Assembly: GCA_963665495.1 (NCBI GenBank)
Contig: OY762289.1
Span: 1,612,001 to 1,676,000 of the forward strand
Direction of reading: 5' to 3'
DNA: 64,000 nucleotides
Source of the DNA: G963665495 sp963665495
GTDB lineage: Bacteria > Desulfobacterota > Desulfovibrionia > Desulfovibrionales > Desulfovibrionaceae
How positions within the stretch are numbered: the first letter of the stretch is position 1; each line of letters starts with the position of its first letter. Under the pieces are notes generated by a model that was not told where the DNA came from, did not search any database, and saw nothing but the letters and a program-made list of their open reading frames with translations. Shown here piece after piece: positions 26,762 through 34,903 of this stretch. The translations under genes were made by a program, and so were the position numbers.

Positions 26762-27849
26762 AAGGCAGTACCATTGGCGCGCCTTGCCAGGATCATGCAG
26801 AAAAAGGGCCCGCCCAAAAGCGCGGTGACAACCCCGGCCGGCAGTTCCATGCCTCCGGAAAGAACGCTGCGCGCCAGAACGTCCGCCCAGAGCAGCAACA
26901 CGCCGCCGGTGAGAGCGGAAAGCAGCAACAGCGGACGGTGTTCAGAGCCGAGTATCTTCCGGACCAGGTGCGGTACGATGAGCCCGACAAAACCAATGAT
27001 GCCGGATACGGCCACGCACGCGCCGGCCAGAAGGCTCGCGGCAATGAGCAGCCGAAAGCGGACACGGGCAGCGTCCATCCCCAGCTGTTGGGCCTGCGTA
27101 TCCCCAAGCATCAGTATGTCTAATTCCCGTGCGTACATGAAGATCACAAATGTACCGAGGAGCGCGTACGGAAGAAAGAGAAGCACTTCATTCCATCCCC
27201 GGCCCTGGAAACTTCCCATAAGCCAGAAGACGATACCGGCTGCGGACTCTTCATCCAGAGCTTTAAGAAGGGAAATGAGCGCGGATAAAAAGGTTGCCAC
27301 GACAATTCCCGCCAGGACCAGAGTATCGCGCCGCAAACCTCCCTGCAGGGAACCAAGAATCAATACGGCAGCTAAAGCCCCCAGCGCCCCGATAAGGGCG
27401 GCAACAGGCAGCATGGCGGTTCCAAAAAACTGCAACCACCAGACAGTGCCGTGTCCTGCAAGAAACAGCAGCAATGAGGCGCCAAAGGCCGCTCCGCTTG
27501 AAACGCCGATTGTGAACGGATCCGCCAACGGGTTCCGCAGCAGTCCCTGAAAAGTTGCACCTGATACTGCCAGTCCCGCTCCCACAAGCCAGGCCAGACA
27601 GACGCGGCTCAGACGCAGGTCCAGTACGACGACATTCCAGGTGCTATCCGCAGGCGCAGGAGACAGACCGATGGCCGCACCAAGAATACGCAGCACTTCA
27701 GGTACGGGAATGTCCAATGGCCCAGGCAGACAGGCGAGAATGATGGACACGAGGCTCAGACAGAGTAACGCGGCGGCGCAGATCATGCTGCGCCGCCCCG
27801 TGATTAAACAACAGGAATACTCGGCCTGCAGGGCCGCGGGTCGGGTCAT
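26758..27849 (-). CDS. ABC importer permease (BtuC/FecCD-like)
   Basis: 363 aa with about ten membrane helices. FecCD hallmarks are present: ATFQGLLRNPLADPFTIGVSSGAAFGA (seen as separate segments), GIIGFVGLIVPHLVR and an LPAGVVTALLGGPFF ending. It overlaps cbiK by 4 bp (ATGA). It moves the ligand delivered by the neighbouring binding protein across the inner membrane. Confidence 0.9.
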   Translation of the reverse strand: MTRPAALQAEYSCCLITGRRSMICAAALLCLSLVSIILACLPGPLDIPVPEVLRILGAAIGLSPAPADSTWNVVVLDLRLSRVCLAWLVGAGLAVSGATFQGLLRNPLADPFTIGVSSGAAFGASLLLFLAGHGTVWWLQFFGTAMLPVAALIGALGALAAVLILGSLQGGLRRDTLVLAGIVVATFLSALISLLKALDEESAAGIVFWLMGSFQGRGWNEVLLFLPYALLGTFVIFMYARELDILMLGDTQAQQLGMDAARVRFRLLIAASLLAGACVAVSGIIGFVGLIVPHLVRKILGSEHRPLLLLSALTGGVLLLWADVLARSVLSGGMELPAGVVTALLGGPFFCMILARRANGTAL

Positions 27850-28751
27850 TCTTTGTTTTTAAAGTGCGCAAAGGCGGTTTTAAGATGATCTATCCAAATG
27901 GACGCTACCTTGTCACGGGAGCCCATGCCGATAAGTACGGGAGTGGTTTCGATTTTGTTTTTCGTCAGAATGCTTTTCCAGGAATCGTCTTCGTCTCCGG
28001 CCATATCGTTGTGCGCATGATCTCCGGCAACGGCCATGAGCGGAATCAGATAGGCTTTTTTAAGACCTTTTGCCTGCATGTCAGCGATAACGTCATCCAG
28101 GGTTGGAGTGCCTTCAACTGTACCGACAAAGATGTTGGGGTCTTTGCGGCTCAGGAAGTACTGAAGCCCAGGATAGTAAATGTTTCCGGGATGTTCTGTG
28201 CCATGTCCCATGAGAATGACGGCCTCGTTGTTTTTGCGTTCCTTGGGAAGAACTTCAAGGATTGCATCACGAACTGCCAGCATGTCTTCCGTGGTGGCCA
28301 TGAGCGGATAGCTGATGATGACGTGTTCCATGCCTTTGGGCATGTTTGAAAAACGATGCACCGTATCAACGAGGTTGTGATATTCCTCTCCAGGGATGGA
28401 GTAGAGAGGTTGCACGGCAACATGCGTGAAGTTTTCGTCAGCCATTTTGGCCAGGGCTTCGGCGGGAGAGTCGACTTGTTGGCCCTGCTTGGCCAGTTTA
28501 TGCCGAATTTTTTTTGAGGAATAAGCCCAGCGGATAGGAGTATCCGGGAAAGCCTGTTTGGCCAGCTTCTCGATGTTTTTCAAGGCGTCTGCAGCCCCCG
28601 GGACCGAGGTCCCGAATCCGACAAGCAGGATGCCCATTTTTACCGGCCGCTTACCGCCACCATGAGCCAAGGCAGGGGACGCTGAAAAACAGACACAGAT
28701 CAGAAACAGGGGAAGAAACAGGATGATGCGAACGAATACAGACCGGTTCAT
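27846..28751 (-). CDS. cbiK: exported CbiK-type sirohydrochlorin cobaltochelatase
   Basis: About 301 aa from ATG 28751 (GGAGGG upstream). A signal peptide (ending ALAHGG) is followed by the chelatase core: ILLVGFGTSVPGAADAL, a conserved His in MGHGTEHPGN and metal-binding residues in VAGDHAHNDMAG. CbiK inserts cobalt into sirohydrochlorin. The exported form is known from Desulfovibrio vulgaris (CbiKP), where the protein is periplasmic and binds heme; the exported reading here is from the signal peptide. As first gene after the riboswitch it should be the most tightly B12-controlled step. Confidence 0.9.
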   Translation of the reverse strand: MNRSVFVRIILFLPLFLICVCFSASPALAHGGGKRPVKMGILLVGFGTSVPGAADALKNIEKLAKQAFPDTPIRWAYSSKKIRHKLAKQGQQVDSPAEALAKMADENFTHVAVQPLYSIPGEEYHNLVDTVHRFSNMPKGMEHVIISYPLMATTEDMLAVRDAILEVLPKERKNNEAVILMGHGTEHPGNIYYPGLQYFLSRKDPNIFVGTVEGTPTLDDVIADMQAKGLKKAYLIPLMAVAGDHAHNDMAGDEDDSWKSILTKNKIETTPVLIGMGSRDKVASIWIDHLKTAFAHFKNKE

Positions 28752-28796
28752 GAAAGAACCCTCCGAATGGTATTCGGGCATTGATACAGGTGGAAC

Positions 28797-28835
28797 AAAA
28801 AAAAGAGACCCCTCCCCCACGAAGTTGGGAAGGGT
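28797..28835 (-). terminator. rho-independent terminator between riboswitch and cbiK
   Basis: On the minus strand ACCCTTCCC pairs with GGGGAGGGGT around a short TTCG-containing loop, followed by CTC and eight T. It lies about 70 nt after the aptamer and 45 bp before the cbiK start. It is the natural expression platform: B12-bound aptamer would favour it and stop transcription. Confidence 0.75.
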
Positions 28836-28902
28836 GCCCGCTTTTGCCCCTCAAATGTCCGGACAGGCAAAGCCCACGTTGCCGCCGAAAGTCCCTCAAC
28901 TC

Positions 28903-29062
28903 CAATCAGGCAGGTCTTCCGACTCGCTCCACCCGTCTCCTGCCTTCCCAGGCTGCATGCCCAGTGACCTTTCAATGGAGGGGGCTCGTACGAAGCTTAC
29001 GGCGGCGGGACCGCTCCCGATTTACACGGGATTCCCTATTAAGTATTTTTTACACCTGATTG
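28903..29062 (-). ncRNA. cobalamin riboswitch (B12 aptamer)
   Basis: On the minus strand CAATCAGG (29062-29055) pairs with CCTGATTG (28910-28903) as the closing stem. Inside are AATAGGGAATCCCG, GAGCGGTCCCGCC, the B12-box region GGTCACTGGGCATGCAGCCT and GGGAAGGC, and AGTCGGAAGACCTGCC, all typical landmarks of the cobalamin aptamer. It precedes cbiK and the whole cbi/ABC operon. Confidence 0.9.
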
Positions 29063-29066
29063 AGTC

Positions 29067-29095
29067 GCAATAAACCGACAATGATTATGTGTCAA
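29067..29095 (-). promoter_or_regulatory. promoter of the cobalamin operon
   Basis: Minus strand TTGACA (29095-29090), 17 bp spacer, then TATTGC (29072-29067). It sits just upstream of the riboswitch, in the only gap between the tlpA-like gene and the aptamer. Confidence 0.5.
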
Positions 29096-29120
29096 TTGAG
29101 AGGAAAAAACAAAGAAAACG

Positions 29121-29615
29121 TCAGTTTGATGCGAGTGCTTCAAAAATGGATTCAAGCTGCGTATCGTTCATGGCTCCCTGCAGTCGCTGCTGCTTTTCTC
29201 CAGGCCGCAGCAGCAGAAACAACGGCACGTTCACCGCATTCAAAGTGTCGATGCCCTTTTCCCCGACCCAGTAAAAAGGAAAATTCACGGGATTTTTTTG
29301 CAACAGCCTTTTCATGGCAGCCGGGTTGAAATCCAGGCTCAGTCCAACTACCGTTACTCCCCGATGCAGATATTTTTTCGAAAAGTCATTGATTCTGGGG
29401 AGTTCTTCCACACAGGGGCCGCACCAGGAAGCCATGACAACGACCAGAGTGGGTTGTTGCCGGGAATCGAAAAAGTGCTGCAACTGTTCGGCAGGGAGCT
29501 CTGGAAGGGCATTGTCTGCCTCAGCTATGGAGATAATGCCAAACACCACCACCACTGACGGCAGCAGAATTCTTTTCAAAAAAAAGAACAGGTAGTATTT
29601 TTTTAACACTGTCAT
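29121..29615 (-). CDS. exported TlpA-like thioredoxin-fold protein
   Basis: About 164 aa from ATG 29615, one base after the stop of the peroxiredoxin gene. A single N-terminal hydrophobic segment (LLPSVVVVFGIISIAEA) works as signal peptide or anchor. The active site is ASWCGPCVEELP, and FPFYWVGEKG and NVPLFLLL complete the thioredoxin fold. It probably transfers electrons or reduces disulfides in the periplasm. It is the last gene of the formate dehydrogenase transcription direction. Confidence 0.82.
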   Translation of the reverse strand: MTVLKKYYLFFFLKRILLPSVVVVFGIISIAEADNALPELPAEQLQHFFDSRQQPTLVVVMASWCGPCVEELPRINDFSKKYLHRGVTVVGLSLDFNPAAMKRLLQKNPVNFPFYWVGEKGIDTLNAVNVPLFLLLRPGEKQQRLQGAMNDTQLESIFEALASN

Positions 29616-29616
29616 T

Positions 29617-30201
29617 TCAATCCAGTTGTTCGAGTTGCTGCATAATATCCTCAAGGCGCGGACGTTCGTTGATGTCGTGGACATCGACATAGCGGATGAT
29701 CCCCTTTTTATCGATAAGGATCAGTGCGCGCTCGGACGTACCGTCGGAGCGAAGCAGGCCGAATGTTTTGGCTGTTTCTCCGTGTGGCCAGAAATCCGAA
29801 AGCACGGGAAACCACAGTCCGCCCATGGAATGAGTCCAGGCATACAGGGTCGGCAAATTGTCCGTGGAAATGCCGAGAATGACCGTGTCATGGGCATCAA
29901 AAAGCTCTTTGGCAATGTTGTAGCCGGGCCACTGTTTGGAACAGACAGGTGTCCAGGCTGCGGGAACGAATGAAATCAGAACATTTTTTTTGCCCAGATA
30001 ATCGATGGGGGAAACGGTTTTTCCATCGATGGATTTGAGGGAAAAGTCCGGAAGCTCTTCGCCGACATGGAGGCAGCAGTGGCTGTCCGTGGGACGAAGT
30101 TCGCCCTGCGAGTAAATGTCTTCCGGGTTAATGGCCGCCTGGAGCGGGCTGGCCAGAACAAGACAAAAGAGCACCAGGAAATATTTATTGATGTGCTTCA
30201 T
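29617..30201 (-). CDS. exported peroxiredoxin (AhpC/TSA-like)
   Basis: 194 aa with a signal peptide (residues 1-22). The peroxidatic motif is PAAWTPVCSKQ (PxxxTxxC), with ISTDNLPTLYAW and DKKGIIRYV as in the 2-Cys or bacterioferritin-comigratory-type fold. Two cysteines near the mature N-terminus (HCCLH) could resolve the disulfide. Periplasmic location is unusual for this family. It sits between two other exported thioredoxin-fold genes, which might act as its reductants. Confidence 0.82.
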   Translation of the reverse strand: MKHINKYFLVLFCLVLASPLQAAINPEDIYSQGELRPTDSHCCLHVGEELPDFSLKSIDGKTVSPIDYLGKKNVLISFVPAAWTPVCSKQWPGYNIAKELFDAHDTVILGISTDNLPTLYAWTHSMGGLWFPVLSDFWPHGETAKTFGLLRSDGTSERALILIDKKGIIRYVDVHDINERPRLEDIMQQLEQLD

Positions 30202-30210
30202 ACGGCGAAC

Positions 30211-30783
30211 TCAGCCTGCAAGGTTGGCTTTTTGCAATAAGGTGTTGAAGAAAGCTTCCGGGTTATCAAACTTGCCGCTGTGCGTGTAGAGCTGCTTGAG
30301 AGTGCCGTCGGCGTTTTTTTGCAACAGCAAGAAATAGGGGGTCCCATCGGCTCCACAGTTTTTGTAAAATTGCATATCCGGATCTGCCAGCAATGCAAAG
30401 GAGATTCCATATTTTTTTCTATAGAAATCAACTTCATATCGAGAATTGTCCGCACCGGCGCCCACCAGAAGAAAACGGCCGGCCGCGGGAGACTTTTGAA
30501 TGAGCCCGTACAGGGTATTGACGTCAGCAGCAGCCCCCTGACAGATCGGGCAATACATGCTGAAGACTTCGACCAGGATGAACTCGCTTTTGAGGTCCGA
30601 AAGAGCAACATGGAAATCTTTGGAACAGCCGCCGGTGAGTTCGCAATCCTTTTCGGATCCCAGCAGGGGGATATTTGCAAATTCTGCAGAATCCGCACTC
30701 CAGGCAATGGAACTCCCTGCCAAAAAACAGCCAAGCAACAGGCAACAAACGGCCGGCAGTGCGGCAAGAGGGAAGCGTTTCAT
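30211..30783 (-). CDS. exported thioredoxin-like protein with CPIC active site
   Basis: About 190 aa from ATG 30783. A signal peptide (ending SIAWSA) precedes a thioredoxin-like fold with the active site VFSMYCPICQGAA, flanked by an upstream pair CELTGGC and by GTPYFLLLQ (cis-Pro). The CxxC type resembles DsbE/TlpA-like reductases. It follows fdhB on the same strand with 71 bp between them. Role is inferred as periplasmic thiol-disulfide or peroxide chemistry. Confidence 0.8.
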   Translation of the reverse strand: MKRFPLAALPAVCCLLLGCFLAGSSIAWSADSAEFANIPLLGSEKDCELTGGCSKDFHVALSDLKSEFILVEVFSMYCPICQGAAADVNTLYGLIQKSPAAGRFLLVGAGADNSRYEVDFYRKKYGISFALLADPDMQFYKNCGADGTPYFLLLQKNADGTLKQLYTHSGKFDNPEAFFNTLLQKANLAG

Positions 30784-30854
30784 AAAGACTCCGTAAGGTA
30801 CCGGGTCCGCAGATCGGTAAATCATGCGGACCCGGAATAGTCATTGTTTTTGGA

Positions 30855-31574
30855 TTATCCGCCGAACACTTTGAGCGGTCGCGCGAGTGAAGCGAACAGG
30901 GACCTACGGGTCAGCGGGTCTGTCGGGCTCGCATCTGCGGTGACGTACTCGTAATAGTCCTTCGGATCGTAAGCGCAAAGGTAGATGACCCGTACGTCAT
31001 CTTTGTCGACAAGGGTGGCTTTGGGCCATTTCTTTTTTGCTTCAGCCAGGGCCTTGTCCGCTTTGGCCAGGATATCCTCACGGTCGCCAAAGGTCATGGC
31101 GCCCGTGGGACAAGTCTGTACGCAGGCCGGGAGCATCCCGTTCTGGACGCGGTCCAGACACATGTCGCACTTGGCGAACATGTTCCCGTCCTTTTGTTTG
31201 CGCGGGATATTGTACGGACAGGAATCCAGCGCGGTTTCAAAGTCGTCTTCCGCGGTCTTGGCCGTGTAGACGACCGCACCCGTTGCTTCGTCGTGGATCA
31301 TAGCGCCTTCCACGTCGGAAGTGAGTACGCAGGGCGGATCAATGCAATGACGGCATTGTTCCGGAAAGAACAGCCAGTTGAGCTTGCCGTCAATGATTCC
31401 TTCCTTGAACCGGACGAGCTTATAGGTGTTGAACGAGAGGTCCTGCGGATTCTGGTGCGAACCAAGGTTTCTGGTCTCTTCCGCCGGCAGGCCATGCCAC
31501 TGCTTGCAGGCCACCTGGCAGCCCCGGCAGGCAGTACATTTCGTCAGATCGATCAAGAAGCTTTTTCCTGACAT
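30855..31574 (-). CDS. fdhB: formate dehydrogenase iron-sulfur subunit
   Basis: 239 aa. Cys motifs in order: CTACRGCQVACKQ, CRHCIDPPC, CPYNIPR, CDMCLDR and CVQTCP, sufficient for several [4Fe-4S] clusters. It has no signal peptide and no C-terminal membrane helix, so it would be carried out with FdhA by the Tat route as a soluble periplasmic pair, as in Desulfovibrio FdhAB. It starts 10 bp after fdhA. Confidence 0.92.
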   Translation of the reverse strand: MSGKSFLIDLTKCTACRGCQVACKQWHGLPAEETRNLGSHQNPQDLSFNTYKLVRFKEGIIDGKLNWLFFPEQCRHCIDPPCVLTSDVEGAMIHDEATGAVVYTAKTAEDDFETALDSCPYNIPRKQKDGNMFAKCDMCLDRVQNGMLPACVQTCPTGAMTFGDREDILAKADKALAEAKKKWPKATLVDKDDVRVIYLCAYDPKDYYEYVTADASPTDPLTRRSLFASLARPLKVFGG

Positions 31575-31584
31575 TGTTGCCTCC

Positions 31585-34500
31585 TTAGGCCTTTTTCACA
31601 TTGACCATGAAGGCCTTGGTTTCAGGAATGCCGGTATTGGGATCTCCGGCCGAAGGCGTGAGAATGTTGGCCGCGTCGCCGCCGTCTTTTGGCCATACCC
31701 AGCCGTAATGCCAGGGAATACCGACCTGATGCACTTCGTTGCCCATGACTGTGAACGGCTGCACGCGCTGGGTGACGATGGCGATGGCCCAAAGGGTGCC
31801 GCGCTCGTTTTCCAGAATCACTTTTTCACCGTTTTTGATGCCGCGCAGTTCAGCGAGCTGCGGGCTCATCTCGCAGAAGATCTGCGGTTCGCATTCCAGC
31901 AGCCAGGGAGTCCAGCGAGTCATGACACCGCTCTGCCAGTGCTCTGTGACACGATAGGTGGAGCAGATGAACGGGTAGCGCGGATCGCAGACCGGATGTG
32001 CCTCGCCCTTGAATTTGAGCGCAGTGGGGTTGTGCAGCGTATTGGAGAACGGATGCTTGTCCACCGGGCATTCCAGGGGCTCGTAGTATTCGGGGAACGG
32101 GCCGTCGGCGCGGCCTGGTCCGAAGATGTTGCCGAATCCGTCCGGCTTCATGATAAAGGCGTGCTTGGTGCCGGGCGCCCATCCGCCGTCTGGCACGTCG
32201 CCCTGCCATTTCTTGCCGTCCCAGGCGATGACCGCTTTCTGTGGAGCCCAAGGCTTGCCTTGCATATCAACAGAAGCGCGGTTGTAGAGGATCCGCCGGT
32301 TGACAGGCCAGCACCAGGACCAGTTGGGATAGAGGCCGATATTGGCCTGTTCCTCGGTCTGGGTTTTGTCCCGTCGCGCAGCCATATTGCCTTTGCCCGT
32401 ATAGGATCCGCAGTACAGCCAGTTTCCTGAAGAGGTCGATCCGTCGGCCTGCAGAAAAGCGAAGCTGGGAACCAGGTCGCCTTTTTTGAACTGCTTGTCT
32501 TTGATGGTGACATCTTTGAGGAAGTAGCCGTTGATCAGCTTGGCCACGGCATGCGGGTCAAAGGTCTCCCCGGATGCTACTCCCTTGATGTTGAACCCTT
32601 TGAGAGCTGTCGGGAAAACGGCTTTTTTCGCATCCAGTTTTTTCAGGATGCGGTGCATCAGCTCAACGATGATATCGCCGTCAGGTTTGGTGTTCCCGTA
32701 TGGTTCGGGTCCGCGATAGCGCCATTGCATCCACCGGCCTGAATTGGTGATGGAACCTTCTTTTTCGATGGAAACCGCGCATGGCAGGAAGAAGACTTCG
32801 GTCTTGATCTTTTTGGGATCCATGCCCGGGCCTTTCCAGAACGAGCCGGTTTCATTTTCGAAGATGTTGACGTTGACCATCCAGTCCAGCTTGGTCATGG
32901 CTTCACGCGTCTTATTGGAGTTGGCTCCGCCCGCAGCCGGGTTTTGTCCCCAGGCAAAGAATCCTTTGATATCACCGTGATGCATGGCATCAAAGAGCTT
33001 CAGCCAGGTGTAGTTTTTGCCGTCGTCCAACTTGGGCAGCCAGGTGTAGCTCTCGGCCGGATCCACATCAGGGTACATGGCCTTGAGCAGACTGGCCGAA
33101 TACTTCGGATAGTTGCCCCACCAGTTGGGGCTCATGGGATCTTTGGTCGCCGGCGTGCTTTTGGTGTCGTAGTCACTGAGAGTGGGCTGCGACGCCTGCG
33201 GGGTTTTCAGGTAGCCCGGCAGGATGTGCACCAGCAGGCAATGGTCCGTGGATCCCTGTACGTTGGATTCGCCGCGCAGGGCGTTGATACCGCCGCCGGC
33301 CATGCCCACATTGCCCAGCAGAAGCTGGATCATAGCCATGGCGCGGATGTTCTGCACGCCCACGGTATGCTGGGTCTGGCCCATGGCGTAGAGCATGGTG
33401 CCGGTTTTGTCCTTGGCGCCGGTGGCTGTATAGGTTTCGTAGATTTCCTTGAGGAGATCTTCGGACATACCGGTTATCTGGGACACTTTGTCCATGGAAT
33501 ACCGGCTGTAATGCTTTTTGAGCAGTTGGAAGACGCAGCGGGGATCCTGCAACGTCTTGTCTCTTTTGGGAATGCCTTTGTCGTCAAGCTCAAAGCCCCA
33601 GGACTTCTTGTCGTACTTGCCGGTCGCCGGATCATAGCCGGAGAACAGGCCGTCTTCGAATTTGAAGTCTTTCTTCACGATGAACGAACAGTTGGTATAA
33701 TCGATGACGTATTGCTTGAAGTACTTTTTGTTATCCAGAATGTACTTGATCATGCCACCGTAAAAACCAATGTCCGAACCGGAACGGAGAGGGGCGTAGA
33801 TGTCCGCTTTGGCGGACGTTCTGGTGAATCTGGGGTCCACATGGATCAGTTTCGCGCCTTTTTCCATGGCGCGAGTAACCCATTTGAAAGAAATGGGATG
33901 GTTCTCCGCCGCGTTCGAACCGCAAATCAGAACGCAATCGGCGTTTTTCAGGTCGATCCAGTGGTTGGTCATCGCACCGCGTCCAAACGACTCTGCCAGA
34001 GCCGCTACAGTGGCGCTGTGTCAGATACGGGCCTGGTGTTCAATATAGACCAGGCCGAGGGCGCGTAGGAATCCTTGATAGAGCCAGCATTCTTCGTTGT
34101 CCATGGCGGCGGATCCGACGGATGCGAGTCCCTCGGTGCGGTTGACCACCTGTCCTTTGGCGTTTTTTTCCTGCCAGGTTTTATTACGGGTTTCGATGAT
34201 ACGGTCCGCAATGGTGTCCAGAGCCCAGTCCCAGTCCTTGGTTTCCCATTTCTCGCTGCCGGGAGCACGGTAGAGCACATCCGTAATACGCTTGTCGTTT
34301 TCAGCGAGCTGGAAAATACTCGCGCCCTTGGCGCATAAGGAACCTTCGTTAACGGGATGGTCGGGGTCTCCCTCGACATTGATGGCGCGTCCTGTGCCGG
34401 CGGTATCGGTGTTGACAATCAGTCCGCAGCCAACGGCACAGTAGCAGCAGACGCTGGTGGTTTGTTTGCCTTTGCGTAGTTCCGTGAGCTGCGCATGGGC

Positions 34501-34596
34501 AACGGCGGGTTTCATACTGAAGCCCAGGCCTCCGAAGGAGGCCATTGCCACGGCTGTGGCGGAGAGCTTGATAAAATCTCTGCGTTGCAGATCCAT
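31585..34596 (-). CDS. fdhA: formate dehydrogenase catalytic subunit, selenocysteine (UGA) enzyme
   Basis: 1003 codons read through one in-frame TGA at 34023-34021 (residue 192), inside the conserved context HQARI-Sec-HSATVAALAESFG. A Tat signal (QRRDFIKLS) starts the protein, followed by the [4Fe-4S] motif CCYCAVGCG. Downstream are the MGD-binding domains of the DMSO-reductase family (LICGSNAAENHP; MLYAMGQTQHT; FAWGQNPAAGG). The complex oxidises formate in the periplasm. Reading the TGA as a stop would leave two fragments that join perfectly, so it is Sec. The cofactor metal (Mo or W) cannot be told from sequence. Confidence 0.95.
33988..34004 (-). promoter_or_regulatory. bacterial SECIS-like hairpin after the Sec codon
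   Basis: On the minus strand CGGCTCT pairs with AGAGTCG around a GGC loop, starting 16 nt after the TGA. The distance and short stem fit bacterial SECIS elements that recruit SelB. Located within the fdhA coding sequence. Confidence 0.6.
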
Positions 34597-34626
34597 AGTT
34601 CCTCCAACTGTGTGAGTAGAAGAAAG

Positions 34627-34830
34627 CTAACTGCCGCTAGTTTCCTGATTTAAAAGCAGCAGCAAGTCATAACCCCAGACCGGAAACACTTCTTCGCCAA
34701 CCCACGACAGGACCGGCTCCGAAACTGGTTCCCACTTTATCAGGTGCAGAACGGGCAAAGTCTGGCAGACATCCGAAACGTCAAAGCCCAGACCCGCAAA
34801 AGGGGCCACAGCCAGATCGGCGTGTTGCAT
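34627..34830 (-). CDS. small protein, unknown, in the formate dehydrogenase leader
   Basis: 67 codons. The start has a very strong ribosome site, AAGGAGGTGATG, nine bases from the ATG. The sequence is hydrophobic in parts (LDLAVAPFAGLGFDV-like start; YDLLLLLNQETS end) and includes one Cys. It is between the operon promoter at 34864-34892 and fdhA, with 30 bp to the fdhA ATG. The strong site and position argue that it is translated; I recognise no family, and it could be a leader or accessory peptide. Confidence 0.5.
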   Translation of the reverse strand: MQHADLAVAPFAGLGFDVSDVCQTLPVLHLIKWEPVSEPVLSWVGEEVFPVWGYDLLLLLNQETSGS

Positions 34831-34863
34831 ATCAGCATCACCTCCTTATTCTGATTTTGATAA

Positions 34864-34892
34864 ATTATATGTTTTGAATAACCGAAAGGCAA
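34864..34892 (-). promoter_or_regulatory. promoter for the small ORF-fdhA-fdhB unit
   Basis: Minus strand TTGCCT (34892-34887), exactly 17 bp, then a perfect TATAAT (34869-34864). It starts transcription 12 bp after the stop of the transposase-like gene, so fdhA has its own start besides read-through from mobA-moaA. Confidence 0.65.
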
Positions 34893-34903
34893 AGATTAGT
34901 ATC

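Noticed and set aside
34021..34023. Premature stop making fdhA a pseudogene
   Set aside because: The codon is at the conserved Sec position, homology is continuous on both sides and a SECIS-like hairpin follows.
32944..34068. 374-codon open frame on the plus strand opposite fdhA
   Set aside because: Lies wholly antisense to the well-supported selenocysteine formate dehydrogenase, has no ribosome site and no recognisable domain; a composition shadow.
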